The notes under the pieces were generated by a model that was given only the letters and a program-made list of their open reading frames with translations, did no database searches and was not told the origin of the DNA. Positions 11,698 to 24,000 of a DNA stretch of 64,000 nucleotides are shown piece after piece. The position numbers were made by a program, and so were the translations under genes. The DNA is from Mycocentrospora acerina (Eukaryota; Ascomycota; Dothideomycetes; Pleosporales), in assembly GCA_022701365.1 (NCBI GenBank), contig JAKUHH010000216.1, positions 372,001 to 436,000 on the forward strand. The letters run 5' to 3'. The first letter of the stretch is position 1; each line of letters opens with the position of its first letter.

Positions 11698-14144
11698 CTA
11701 AGAAAAGAAAACCATGGCTCTCTTCTTGAGTGCTCCAGAAACAGCTCTCTTCTTAACTGGCCTCATCGTCTCCCCGCTGAACCGTGCCACATCGTCTTCT
11801 GTTGATGGACGGTAATCGCTGTTGTTGGCCACTGCCTTTGCAACACTAGCCGGCCTCAACTTGTCGGTGACTGACCTGGTTCCTTTGTTGTGGTCTAAAG
11901 ATGTTTCTGTTTGGCTTTCCAAGCCTGTTGAAGCGCCGGTGCCTGCCGCTGGTTCAGTGCTGGCAGCGTTCTCTGTGCCTAGGTTTGCAGCGGGGGTTTC
12001 TGTGACACCTCTTCCAGCTCCGCCCTCGTCGACTGAAGGGGTTTCAGCTGTACCATTGCTGGCTTGTTGCTGGCCACCCTGTTGAAGCTGCCCTTGTTCT
12101 TGACCTTGTTTTGGCTCCTGCAGATCCTCTGCTGCATCTTCTTGTTGCTCCTGCTGATCTTCAGCTTGGTCTTCAGCGTCTTCAGCAGCCTTGTCTTCAG
12201 AAATATGCTGCCCACTCTGGTCCTGTTCCTTCTCTTGTGCGTCCTCGGCCTGATCTTCAGCATCATCATCATTGGCATTTTCTGCTGTACCATCACTAGA
12301 CTGCTGCTCCCCTTGTTGTTGCTGCTCACTCTGATCCTCAGCCTGACCTTGAGTGTTCTCCTTGGTAGCTTCTGTCGCCTTGATGCTAGCTTCCTGATGA
12401 TCCTGCTGTTGTTCTTGTGTGTATTCAGCATCGCTACTGGCATCCAATTCTGTGTCACCATCTGAGATCTGTCGTTTACTCTGGTTTTGCTGTTGCTCTT
12501 GTGCATCCTCAGCCTCATCTTCCTGTTGTTCTTCCTGATCTTCAGCATGATCCTGAATATCCTCTTGAACATCCTCTTGCGTGTCCTCTTGCGCGTCCTG
12601 TGGAGACTCTTTGGTCGTTCCATCTCCTGCTACAGGAAGCGCTGCGGTGCCATTCCCTGCTGCAATCTTAATCATAAGAGGAACAATAGTAGTACCGTTA
12701 CTAGCCGGCTGCTGGCCACCTGGATTCTGCTGTTCTTGTTGGTCTTTTGTATCATCATGGGTGTCGTCAGCAGCATCATCGTCAGTCGTCTGCTGACCAT
12801 CTTGACCCTGCTGCTTCTCCTTTGCATCTTCAGCCTCATCTTCGGCATCCTCTTGAGCGTCCTCTGCCGCTTCCTTCTTCTTCTCTTCTTCCGACTTTCC
12901 CTGGTCCTCTAATGCATCCTCTGCGTCATCTTGGGCATCTTCGGCGGCGTCCCCTGGTTGCTCTCCGGCCGATCCGGATTCATTGCCTCCAGTATTGCCA
13001 TCTGTTGTGTTGCCATTTCCAGCTTGTTGGCGAGACTCAAGTTGGCCTGTTGCATCTACAATAGTTCCACCAACCTGCCTGCTCTCAATTGCTTGATTTG
13101 CGCTTGGTGTATCGACAATCTGCTCGTCTTCAGTTCCAATCGAAAGCGTTGATCCCTCGTCTCCCGCAGTTTCCTTGCTAGTGGAGAGTGTCGATTCAGC
13201 TGCCTGGCCAGTAACCGACTCGTCGTCTACTGGATCAGCCTTGTTTCCTGGCACCAGGTCCAAAGTGGATTCTGTCATGGTCTTGTCGTCCACTGGATCA
13301 GCCTTGTTTCCTGGCACCAGATCCAAGGTGGATTCTGTCATGGTCTCGTCTCTGGCACTCTGCTGTGTATCTTCTAAGGTCATTTTTGGAAGTTTGACGT
13401 TGGGTGTTTCCGCTGTCGAGAGGTTAGACGTTGCAATGTATTTTATAGTCATTATGCGACATACCAATAGAACCAGCGGCAGCGGGGGTTTCTGTAACAG
13501 GCTCGGTCTCGCCAGATGTATCTGTGGCTGAAGTCTGGCCTGCAGGAGCATCTCGAGCAGGGGTTCCAGCAGCCGGTGTTTCAGCTTCAAGCGAATTGTT
13601 AGTAAACATAGTGATGGTCAAACATGCAGTAGAACATACTGTTTTCTTCTCCAGTGTTCTCCTCACCGGTATCCTTGCCCTTATCCGCGGGTTTCTCCGT
13701 CTCGACCTCTTCGTCCTCAGGAACAGTTTCGCTGTCGTCTGCAATCTCTTTGCTCTCGTTAGCAGCAATTTCTGCGCTTCTGCTGTTTTTGATGCCATGA
13801 GCATGGCCCTGATCGCCGCGTACTGCAATTGCGCGTCGGAATACTCGTGATCCTGTGCCAAAGTCTTGTGTGATAGGTGAATCACGGGGAGAGTGAGTGT
13901 CAATATCGATTTCTGATAGATCTATAGCTGTGGGGGAAGGTGCGTTGATAGTAAAGGCCCTTGCATGGTTTGATTGAGGCGTGAGAGGAGTATTTGGAGT
14001 GTTGGGTGTATCGGGAAGATCGATCAATGCAGGAGAAGCTGGATCCATCATAGCGGCATTGCCACTGATTGCGAAAGCAGCTGTTCCTTGGGTTGATACC
14101 ATTGCACTTGAAAAGAGGGTGAGAAGGGAGACGGCGTTCTTCAT
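11698..14144 (-). CDS. Secreted acidic, Gln/Asp/Glu-rich repeat protein
   Basis: Three exons are inferred: 13640-14144, 13465-13584 and 11698-13412, all joined in phase 1, giving 779 residues. The protein starts with a signal peptide-like stretch (MKNAVSLLTLFSSAMVSTQG). A Thr/Pro-rich segment and a dibasic site (VFRRA) follow. Exon 3 opens with an almost exact 21-residue tandem duplication (TMTESTLDLVPGNKADPVDD, twice). About 330 residues of low-complexity acidic repeats follow, with variants of AEDAQED, QAEDQ, EQQQ and DGTAE. The C-terminus is basic and has two KKRA motifs, each a possible Kex2-type cleavage site, before a final AMVFFS. I know no named family. A secreted or wall-associated disordered protein, possibly processed, is inferred. 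A TATA-like box lies about 205 bases upstream of the start codon. Confidence 0.7.
13222..13347 (-). repeat. 63-base tandem duplication inside the acidic protein gene
   Basis: Two adjacent in-frame copies of 63 bases differ at only a few positions and encode the duplicated 21-residue unit. Confidence 0.85.
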
Positions 14145-15355
14145 GGTGGATATGTCAGGTGAGATGAGGGGGATGATGTAAAGATGCAAAGTGATGACTT
14201 GGAGTTGGAAGATGAATGAGTGAGCGCAGCTCTTGATGAAACGAAACAACAAAGTTGAGACAGTAAGAAGAGAAGAGGTGTCCTGCACAAAAGTGAGATT
14301 CAAAATGGGAGGCGGAGGTGGTAGTACTCCATGCACTTGGAGAGATCGACTTATATACATGCCCTGCATATCTATTAACTTTTCTCCAAAAGTATGCTCA
14401 AGAAGCCTAGACTGAACAGGATAGTATATGCCGCACACGCGCGGATGAATGGCCCGACTGGATGAAAGTCGAAACTTCCACCATCTCCTCACGAGGTATA
14501 GGATGAATGCCTCACATTGACAGCTTTGGCTAGGCGATGAATCTGCGGGCTTGGCTAAATGATAGAATTAAAACATATGAAAATAGTACATGTCAAAGCG
14601 GTTGGCGAAGCTTGATGTATGTTTCGAAACCTTGGGGAGATGTTCTCGAACACACATTGTTTAGAAGATTTGTTGCAATCAGGGTTGCTGGCATGATGGA
14701 AGTGGGGAGGAGGATGTCTTGGACACGACAAGTTTGGATGCATGAAGCTTGAGCAGTTTCATCTAGCCATTTGTAGGCAGGCGTTTGAGCATACAGCTTT
14801 GGAGAGTCTCAAGGCTGGCAAGAGCGTTGCAGGGGCGGATATCAGCATTTGGGCATATTGGCAGAGTGTACGGAGGCACATGTAATTCCTGGGCGTTCTG
14901 TGTAAACTGCGAGCAAAGCCATGTGGGGAGTGCAGCTGGCCCGCATTGAGAGTAGCCAAAGAAAAGAGTCCAAGATGAGTTGGACGTGGTCGCTCCTTCG
15001 AAAAAAAATATCCAGCCTTGTATTACAGTCGATGACCAGCAGATGGCAGTTGGTGTCGATATTGATGGCAAAAGGTAACACGGCCGCCACGCTCCGTACC
15101 ACCGAGACGGATACACGACCAACCAACGTGCGCGCATAGTAAGGAAGCATACGGCTTCGCTCCGCGCTTAGCCTCGGCAGCAAATCACGCATCATCATCT
15201 TGTGCAAGAATGCGGAGTTGGAGGCATCGCTGCCGCTGCTAAATTCGTGGTTAAGAAAACCTGCCTGGGGTTGTATTTGTGCACAGAGGGTCCGATTGAT
15301 CCATCTGAGACTTCCTCTGGCTCGTTTGACGCAAATCCTGCCCGACAGCACAGTC
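14145..15355. other. Divergent intergenic region
   Basis: About 1.2 kb separates the start of the acidic protein gene (minus) from the start of ETF-QO (plus). Open frames here lack coding character. Confidence 0.55.
14350..14357 (-). promoter_or_regulatory. TATA-like box upstream of the acidic repeat protein
   Basis: TATATAAG on the minus strand, about 205 bases before the start codon at 14144. Use as a TATA box is inferred from sequence and position. Confidence 0.4.
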
Positions 15356-17297
15356 ATGGCCTCTAGATCACTGCCCACAACGCTCGCAAGGCGATTGCTC
15401 GCCACTCCATCAACGACGCGCATTGCCCCTCGGTCCATTGCATGCGCATCGGTGCGCACACAGTCCCTGTGGGCATCGTACCGGCCTGCTGTCCGCATCG
15501 CCGGCCAGAGACGGGCCTTTACCTCGTCGCCGCGCACACGCCTCGCCGACGTGGACGACACATTTGACCCCAAGACGGTAGAGCGCGAGGTCGATGAGGT
15601 CGACGTCTGCATTGTGGGCGGGGGGCCCGCGGGGTTGTCTGCCGCCATCAAGCTGAAGCAACTGGCAAACGCCGCGGGCAACGAGGACTTCCGAGTGCTG
15701 CTTCTGGAAAAATCTGGCGAACTAGGCGACCACATTGTGTCTGGCAACGTCATTGAGCCCTCTGCCCTTGACGAGCTGCTGCCCAACTGGAGGTCAGAAG
15801 ACAACCCAGAGCGCTTCTTCGACATCACGCCCGCCAAGGAGGACCGCATGCGCTACCTGACCAAGAACAGCGCGATTCCCCTGCCCAAGCCTCCCCAGAT
15901 GAACAATCACGGCAACTACATCATAAGTCTGAACCAAATGGTCAAGTGGCTTGGTGAGCGCGCCGAGGAGGTTGGTGTTGAGGTGTACCCTGGCTTCGCC
16001 GCATCGGAAATCTTGTACAACAGTGAAGGCGTCGTCAAGGGCGTTGCTACCAACGACCTTGGTGTTTCGCGAGAGGGCAAGGCCAAGGACTCGTTTGAAC
16101 GCGGAATGGAGTTTCACGCACGTGTCACATTGCTCGGTGAAGGGTGTCACGGAAGCTTGTCCAAGCAAGTCATCAAGAAGTACGACCTGCGGAGGGACAG
16201 CCAGCACCAGACGTACGGCCTAGGCATCAAGGAGGTCTGGGAAATCCAACCCGAGAAATTCAAGTCTGGCCAAATCACACACTCTTTGGGATACCCCCTG
16301 CCCAAAGACACATACGGCGGAGGTTGGATGTATCACTTTGGCGACAACCTAGTCAGTATTGGGCTGGTAGTTGGTCTGGACTACCCCAACCCATGGTTGG
16401 CACCCTACAATGAGTTCCAGAAGATGAAGCATCACCCACTCTACAAAGATGTGCTTGAGGGTGGCAAATGCATCTCCTATGGCGCAAGAACATTGATTGA
16501 GGGCGGATATCAGTCCATACCAAAGCTCGCCTTCCCTGGTGGTGCGCTCCTCGGAGACTCGGCTGGACTAGTCAATGTGCCCAAGATCAAGGGCACACAC
16601 ACTGCCATGCGCTCGGGCATGCTTGCCGCAGAAGCAACATGGGACGCTCTGCAGGGCAACACAGACGGCGGCACAGTCTTCCTATTTGACTACGAGGACA
16701 AGATGCGCAAATCAACCATCTTTTCAGAGCTCAAGCAGGTTCGCAATATGCGCCCTTCTTTCCACACTCGGCTCGGTATCTACGGCGGTGTCATCTACTC
16801 TGGGCTGGAAGCGTATGTTTTCCGTGGCAAGACACCTTGGACACTCAAGCATGGCAAGCCAGACCACGCAAATACCAAGACTGCAGACGAATGCGAGAAG
16901 ATTGAATACCCAAAGCCCGACGGCAAGATTAGTTTCGACATCTTGACGAGTGTTAGCAGGAGCGGAACGAACCACGAGGAAGACCAGCCTGTACATCTGC
17001 AGGTCAAGGATTGGGATGCCCACGCGGCCAAGGAGTGGCCCAAGTACAAGGGCGTGGAAAACCGTTTCTGCCCGGCTGGCGTGTACGAGTACATTGAAGA
17101 CGAAAGCAAAGAGGTTGGCGTCAGGTTCCAGATCAACGCCCAGAAGTAAGTCTACTCAACTTTGCAATTTTCCGAGAGCAGAGGCTAACATTTGTAGTTG
17201 TGTGCACTGCAAGACTTGCGACATCAAGGTGCCAAGCCAAGATATCAATTGGCAAACGCCCCAGGGAGGGGAGGGGCCCAAGTATGTGCTCACGTAG
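15356..17297 (+). CDS. CIR2: Electron transfer flavoprotein-ubiquinone oxidoreductase
   Basis: This mitochondrial inner-membrane flavoprotein takes electrons from ETF, reduced by fatty acid and amino acid dehydrogenases, and passes them to ubiquinone. Two exons, 15356-17145 and 17198-17297, joined at AA|T, give 629 residues. The N-terminus (MASRSLPTTLARRLLATPS onward) is Arg/Ser/Thr-rich without acids, as in a mitochondrial presequence. The FAD-binding dinucleotide fold follows (CIVGGGPAGLSAAIKL). Later signatures are SGNVIEP, LGEGCHGSLSKQ, GGWMYHFGDN and GDSAGLVNVPKIKGTH. The C-terminal ferredoxin-like part has CPAGVYEY and, across the splice junction, CVHCKTCD, the ligands of the 4Fe-4S cluster. 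The second exon is therefore essential. I chose the Met directly before the presequence, not the upstream in-frame Met at 15200. Confidence 0.95.
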
Positions 17298-18127
17298 ATG
17301 CTTGCTGGATTTGCAGTTTTGGAAGGGAAAAACGTGTATAATAGAAAAGTGCAGCGTTGATGTTTAAAAGTGCAATATATATATGATGTTAAAAAGTGCA
17401 ATGTACATGTGCGAGTTGCCATGCATGTCTTGCTGCGTGCGCAGACATGAGAGGATGCGATTGAGCAAGCACTTCGGCCAGTTTGAGTGTCCCTGCAAGA
17501 ATGCACCATGCCTTGGACGACCCCGACCGTATCAATCAGCATTCGACGCGCGTATTGCTTCTGCAGGACGATCGCGAGACCCTGCACGTGACAGGGCCAA
17601 GGCCGCTAGGTTCGAGGGCTCGCGGGCCTCACTGTCTGCGCTCGCCAATCCCCCCATCTCCCACCCATCACTCTTCCGGGGCTGTCAAGACTCACAGCTC
17701 AACGTTCATCTCTATCGCCTTTTCGCTGCCGCGCCTCTTGCGACAGTAGTTTCCGCGCGACCCGAGCGCCTGCACCCAGCCGGTCGCCTTTATCCTTCCC
17801 CGGTCTTGGAGCTCTCAGGTTCCCTGCGAAGGCCATTATCTCTTCCAGCAGGACCCCCAGCGCCGACTCGCTCTCTCCCCCAAGGTACGACCAACCGCCT
17901 GCTGCGTGCTCCCGTTGGCCATAGTTCAGTGCGCGCCCTGCTGGTTTTTGTTGCGCGTCGCCCGGGTCGTTGGCAATCCGGCGCATCTTCCCTGTTCGCA
18001 TGTTCGGCGCGTCATGGCTTCCAATCTCCGCGTCCCTTTGAAGGCCCCCCATTTTGTCGTCGACATGCGCTCACTGTCCTCTCCAGGCTAGGTTTTAGCA
18101 GGCTGCAGATCCGTCCTCGTTGCCAAG
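17298..18127. other. Intergenic and 5' leader region of the SR protein gene
   Basis: About 830 bases between ETF-QO and the splicing-factor start codon. It is CT-rich towards the right end, as expected of a promoter or leader. A long frame (17383-18135) has no recognisable features and overlaps the likely leader. Confidence 0.55.
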
Positions 18128-19473
18128 ATGACTGAGGTTTCTTCCACCCGCCTGTACTTGGGCAACCTCCCTCGCAATGCCACAAAGGCCGAAGTCGAGG
18201 CCCACTTCCAAACCCATGGCACTGGCGAAATCACCGAGATCAAGCTCATGAACGGCTTCGGCTTCATCGAATACAAGGACGCCATGGACGCGCGCGACGT
18301 GGTCCCTGGTAAGTTTTCAGCCGCTCCCGCCTCTGACGCGCACTAACACCTTTGCCAGCCTTCCGTACGTAGTCTGCCCCATGCACCGCTCCCTTGATGA
18401 CTTTGCGCCTGATTCGCATTCCAGATGGCTCCGACTTCATGGGCGAGCGCCTGATCGTCCAGTTCGCCCGCGGATCGCGCCGCAACGAGAACTTCACGCC
18501 CAACGAGCGCGTCCCTCCCCGCCCTCGACGCACTCCATTCAGAATGAGAATAGCGAACCTTCCGGTGGAGACCAGCTGGCAGGTTAGATTCCCCGATCCT
18601 TGGATTTCTGTTTCCTGATGGGCCAACACGCCGGTTTCTGGACCGTACATGGCCTTGATCTCGCGTGCCCTAGTTGCTGTATTTCTGGATTGGACTCGGC
18701 TTAATCTCGAATTTGTAGGACCTGAAAGACTTTGCCCGCCAGTCTGGATTGGACGTCGTCTACTCTGAAGTTGGACGCGAGCGCGATGGCACTGGGTTAG
18801 TCAGCCCATGCGTACTTGGCGACCCGGCACTCTAACAACATGCAGATTCGTCGAGTACGAGACGGTCGCCGACCTGAAGACCGCAGTCGAGAAGCTGGAC
18901 CGCCGTGAGTTCAAGGGTCAGGAAGTCACCTGCACCCAGGACGTCTCTGATCCGCCCCCACCTCCTCCTTTCAAGCCAAGGGCTCCTTATGGAGGCCCTG
19001 GTGGCCCTGATGACAGGGGACGTGACAGGTACCGTTCTCGTTCGCCCATGGGCCGTCGCGGTGGTGGTGGCGGCGGCGGCGGTGGCTACCCTCCCGCTCC
19101 GTATGATGATTACTACGATCGACGCGGCCCTCCCCGTGGCTACAGCCCCCGACGCGACGACTACCGCCGACGCACGCCCCCGCGTGAGTTTTATGACAGA
19201 CGTGAAGGAGGATATGGACGTTCCCCGCCTCGTGGCCGAATGGCGCCTGATGAGTATGGCCCACCGCGCGCGCGATACCCTAACGATCCTTACGAATCCA
19301 GCGCCGGTCCACCACCCCGTCGCTACGACGACCCGTATATCAACGGTGGAGGTCGTCCGTATGAGGGGGGAGGAGGACGCCCTCCATCTCCGCGTGGCGC
19401 TCGCCCGCGCAGCCCAGGCGGTCGTCCCCCCTATGACGCTCCAGCCGAGTACCCGCCTCGCGGCCGTTACTAG
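18128..19473 (+). CDS. srp2: SR-type pre-mRNA splicing factor, Srp2-like
   Basis: An SR protein with two RNA-recognition motifs and an Arg/Gly/Ser-rich tail, acting in spliceosome assembly or mRNA export. Five exons are inferred: 18128-18308, an exon of only 6 bases at 18359-18364, 18425-18582, 18719-18795 and 18846-19473. The frame closes to 349 residues. The microexon supplies AFH so that DVVP runs into GSDFMGERLIVQFARG, as I remember for fungal relatives. RRM1 (residues 7-78) has RNP2 LYLGNLP and RNP1-like GFGFIEY. RRM2 begins RMRIANLP, then FVEYETV. The tail has Gly runs and RS, SPRG, PPRG and DRRG motifs. It lies 2.5-3.5 kb upstream of Hir3, tail to tail. Yeast Npl3 is a more distant alternative name. 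Confidence 0.9.
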
Positions 19474-21046
19474 TAATTGCGCCCTTTTTACATTTACCCA
19501 TGTAGCTATGTGGAGAGCCATACTTATGCCGTTAGGAATCAATGAGCGCTCTTTCCCCATTACGTCCCACGAAATCCCCTCATGAACGACAATCGAACGG
19601 AAACGGCAGACCTGGGGCTCCGTGAATGACGAATGGTAAATAATCAAGACTGATTTTTGTGCTGGCCGAGATGCCTCAGATGGGGCGTTTGACTGGTTTT
19701 CATTGGATCCCTCGCGTTTTATATTTCTTTTCTGCTCCAGCATAGCACGGCAACGAAATGATGAGAAGAGGCCAGGCCGTCACTTGGAAAAGTGTAATTC
19801 AACTGCGTCTCCTTGTTACATTCGCTCTAGCCATAGGTGGAACTCTGTCCCTTGCGCGTTTAAAAAAAGTAGCTTCGGTTCTGCTGGGAATTTGTATATC
19901 TCGTTAATGTGCCTTTTTTTCACTTGTGGTTATGCGTGTATAAGTAGGCGAACGAATAAATTGAGACGTTGATTTTTTTAATAAAACAGTAATGAGCAGA
20001 TGCGTTGGATCGTGAAGTTTGGACTTTGAGATGAATGTACAGGGGGCGAGGTTGACCCGCGGTTTTTTGTACAGCGTACGAGAGGATTGTTTACTTTGAG
20101 AACAGTATCTTTGAAGATTGGTGATGCGAGTGATTACGATATTATATACCCCTCCATTTAACTCTTTCCATCAAGTTGTTTTCCAACTTTCATGTTCTTG
20201 CCACGTCCAAGGCGCATGAATGCATGCATCGCTTCCTTGATTTGCAAATCAACCACTCCGTTGCTACAACGGCAGAAAATTAAATAAATCAAGGACAATA
20301 AAAAAATGTATACAATTCACAGGGAGGGTGGGGGGAAGAAGGTCAAAACTTGCTATTTATTACCCACGAGGTACTTGTCAGAGAAATGAGGAAACGAATG
20401 AATGAAGGAATGAATAGGGAAAAAAGGGCACTGTTTATCCATGTTGTCGGTTTGTTTCTCAGTCACCTCGCCTCACATCACCTCACTTTACTTTACTCAC
20501 TCAACCAACACATACACACACGCACACGTACCTTTTGCTCAAAAAAAAACCCTCCCCAAGACTTTTGCAATATGCACTTTGTATTGTACATTGAGAAACA
20601 ACAGCACATCTATGCATATCCTACTTATCCCACTTACTCACTTACACACTCACTATCCATACATTCCCTAAAGAAAAGCGGGTATCTATCTGGAAAGGAG
20701 ACAAAAGGAAAGATAAATGTTCATACAGCCCCCACTCTCCACTCTCCACTCCCATTCCCCCTCTTTGCCGCCCATTTGTGTAAAAGGAAGAAAAAAAATG
20801 AACATCATGGCGTGAAGAAGTGTACCCAATCAAGTAAGTATATCCCACTGATGTTGTAGTAGTCGTACAGAGAGTAAAACATGACAGGGTAGAATAGGAC
20901 AGGACAGGACATGAAATGAACAAGCAAGCGATGCAGCCAAAGCAAGACAAGAAGAAAAAAAAGGACGAGTCAAACAGAATAAGACAGCACGCCAATCTCC
21001 CCGATGCCGCTAAGAGAGAAAACAGTGACAACACAAAAAAGTCTAG
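19474..21046. other. Convergent intergenic region between SR protein and Hir3
   Basis: This holds the two 3' flanks, about 1.6 kb. It is AT-rich in places with short A and T runs. No gene is supported; a frame at 20350-20859 is low-complexity and not convincing. Confidence 0.55.
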
Positions 21047-24000
21047 TTATTCCGCATCTTCGCCATCAACTTCCATCCTCCCCCCGTCTCCCCACTCCCC
21101 CACACCATCCTTTGCGCTCCACGCACCACTCCCTCCTCCGTCTTGCCGTTTCTCCGCCGCACCCGTACTACGACTCCCCATCAGTCCTGGAAACAATGGC
21201 TTAATCGCAACAATAGAAGTCGATCTACGCTCGACTTCCTGTCCGATTTCGTGCACCTCGTCATCATCCAGCTCACTCAGCTCGCTCTCATCGTCCGCGT
21301 CGTCGTGGATCGAGGCTGGAGCGCTGGGCTCGGGCTCGTCGTTGCTGACGCTTGGTGCTGCGGTGCCGGAACCGCTCTTGTCAAACGAAACGTGTAGGTG
21401 CTCGGGTGATGGCTTTTCGGAGGATATGGGTTGAGTGGCAAGCGTTGCGGATGGGGCGGGTGGAGATCGGATGGGGATATTGGTCGCGACGGGCTTTTGG
21501 ACACAGGCTTCGGCCCTGCGTTGGATTTCCTTGCGCCCCATGGCCTTCGTTCTCGATTTGACTTGCGGCTCGATTTGGGATGGGAGTTGCTGGGGTTGTA
21601 TTTGGCTTGGGTGATAGACGGCGAAGGGACTTGTCACGCTTGCATCTGTAGGGCCATCCACTTGTACTGACATTAGTGACGAGATGGGCATTACGCCTGA
21701 GGATTGCTGCGCAACTGGATTCAACCCGAACTGAGCTAGCGGAACGGGCTGTTGCTGTTGCTGCTGTTCTGATGGTAATGGCAACAAGGTAGGCCCAATG
21801 ACAGCATACAGTATTGCGTACGTATCTCCAATGAGATCGTCAATTAGGAGAGGCTTCATCAGTCCGCTGTTGAGGCGCTTCAGCTCGATGGCATCGCGGA
21901 GCACATCTAGAACGGGGTGCTCAGTAGCTGGATTTCGGCACCATGCTTCTATACGAGGAGCCAGAATGTTGAACTCGTCGTGGCTGAGTGATTTGAAGGT
22001 GAAGTCTTCTTGGCCATCTGTAATCTTACCCGTTCTTCGCAGCATTTTCAGGTATCGCAAGCACAGCTCTTGCCACAGCTTCGAGTGTTCGAAGAAGTCG
22101 GTTTGCTTTCGTCGTACTCGTTTTGCCAACGCTTCGAAGCTGGCTTTGTCCTCGGTGATATCGAGCAGGTGAATGAAGAACTTGGTGTAGCGGGTTGTGT
22201 AAACGAAATGTCTTCCAGGCCGCTCGTGCTCAGGTTTCCAGACCTGTACAGCCATAGTCTTGGTGAACATCTGTTGCGTCAACTCATGCTTAGCACCTTG
22301 AGCTGTCGTCAAATTCTCGCCTCCATCGTATATGACCTGGGCCGAACGAGCTATAATGCGATGATGCCAACTTGACTTGTCTGCTGACCGCAAAGACTTG
22401 AGCAATGCGATGATGTAACGCTCCCAATCATCAGCATTCTTGGGAGGGCTGATGTTCTTCGCGTAAGTAGTATGCATGAGGATTTCCGCACCCTTTTCAT
22501 ATCCAATGGCTTTGCGCAGGAAAAGCTTGTGAGTGACTGAGACCAGCTTGTAGTGTGGTTCAAGAACTGGTTCACCGTTGCGACCCTTTTTCCCTGGAAG
22601 TATCTCGATCGCACTTATAAAAGCGTCAATGACTTGTTCCCATGATGGACCACGTCGATCTAATACACGTGCCCCGTTAGCTGCTTCATTAAACATACAA
22701 TCGTGATCATAAGTCCACATTTTCCACCCGCACTTTCCAAGCATGTAGTAGTTCCACCATTGGTTCGAGTTGCTCTTGATAGCTCGCTTGTACAGAGTTC
22801 CGGCGAACTTCCAGGCAGTGTATGATTGTAAAGCGACAAATGACGCGTTCCGGTAGGTTCTGCCTTCGGTTGGGTGGTTGCAGAATCTCTTCTCAGCCTC
22901 CTTAATGTCGAAAGCCTCCATGCTAAATGGCTCTCGGGAAGAGGTATATATGCGATTGCCAAAGTCCGTATACAGACGTGCAATATCCGCCTGATCGTAT
23001 GAATGAGCGTTGGTATCACGAACAATACAAGCAATCGCCATAAGGTAGCAGTTAACGGCAGCGCGTTGGTAGTTCACTAGTTCCACGCTGTTACTGTTCA
23101 TCTTGTCTGCGTTCCAGGATACAGCTTCTTCAAGTTGTATGTCGTTGGCCTGTGCAAGACGGTACCACGTCTCCCAGCGTTCAATAGAGTACTCAAGGTC
23201 TTGAACAAAGAACGCTTGAGCGTAATTGACTTCTTCTGTTGGGCCTTGTGTCATGCGCTTCTGCGAGCGAAATTTACTAAGAGCAATATTGCCCATCATG
23301 AAGTACCAACCCTTTGACGCAGCTACGGCCTCGTCGTCTGGAACATGTTTTGTAGGTAGTAAGCCAACGCCCTTGAGACAGTTGAAAAGGGATACAGGGT
23401 TGATTGGCGATTTGAAATAGGCTGCTATGAGTTTGCGGTTGAAGCTGATATCATCATGCTGTTTGGGTCGCCCCAAGGCTGCATGGACTTTCTCGATAGT
23501 GCTTTTGAGTTCTGTCTTTGGCAGATCCTTGATATCTACCTTCTTGGCTTGAGACATAACAAAAGACAGAATACTGTATGCGGTTTTCTTGTCGAGAACA
23601 TCTGCAGGCGATTGATAGTCCTGGCAGTCCAAAGGCTCAGTGAACAGTTTCAATCCATAGAGATCGTTCAACACTTGGCACAGCTGGTTATCGCGATTGT
23701 TAGTATCGACAACGTCGTCCAACCGAAGGATCTCATCTTTCACTAGCCTCAGGAACTGTCGGTTAGACGAGTGACACACGCCACGAACTCCAGTGGCATG
23801 ATGAACGTGACGGAGAAACTCGAATATGTCTTCTGAAGGAGTCGGAAATTTCTCAGAGTTTTGCGACATGCCCTCCTTCAGGAGATGATATTGCAGAATC
23901 CAGAGACGCAAGTGCATGTCATCGAGTCTGGTTGACATATTGACGAATGCTTGGCTTGGTTGTCCTTCGATCCTAGGCATCGGAACATGTCCAATACGGA

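Noticed and set aside
12064..12912. Leu-rich hydrophobic frames opposite the acidic repeat protein
   Set aside because: They are antisense shadows: GAA, GAT and CAA repeats read in reverse give Leu- and Phe-rich membrane-like frames.
17383..18135. 250-codon open frame, plus strand
   Set aside because: It lies in the likely leader of the SR protein gene, is Arg/Pro/Ser-rich and shows no domain.
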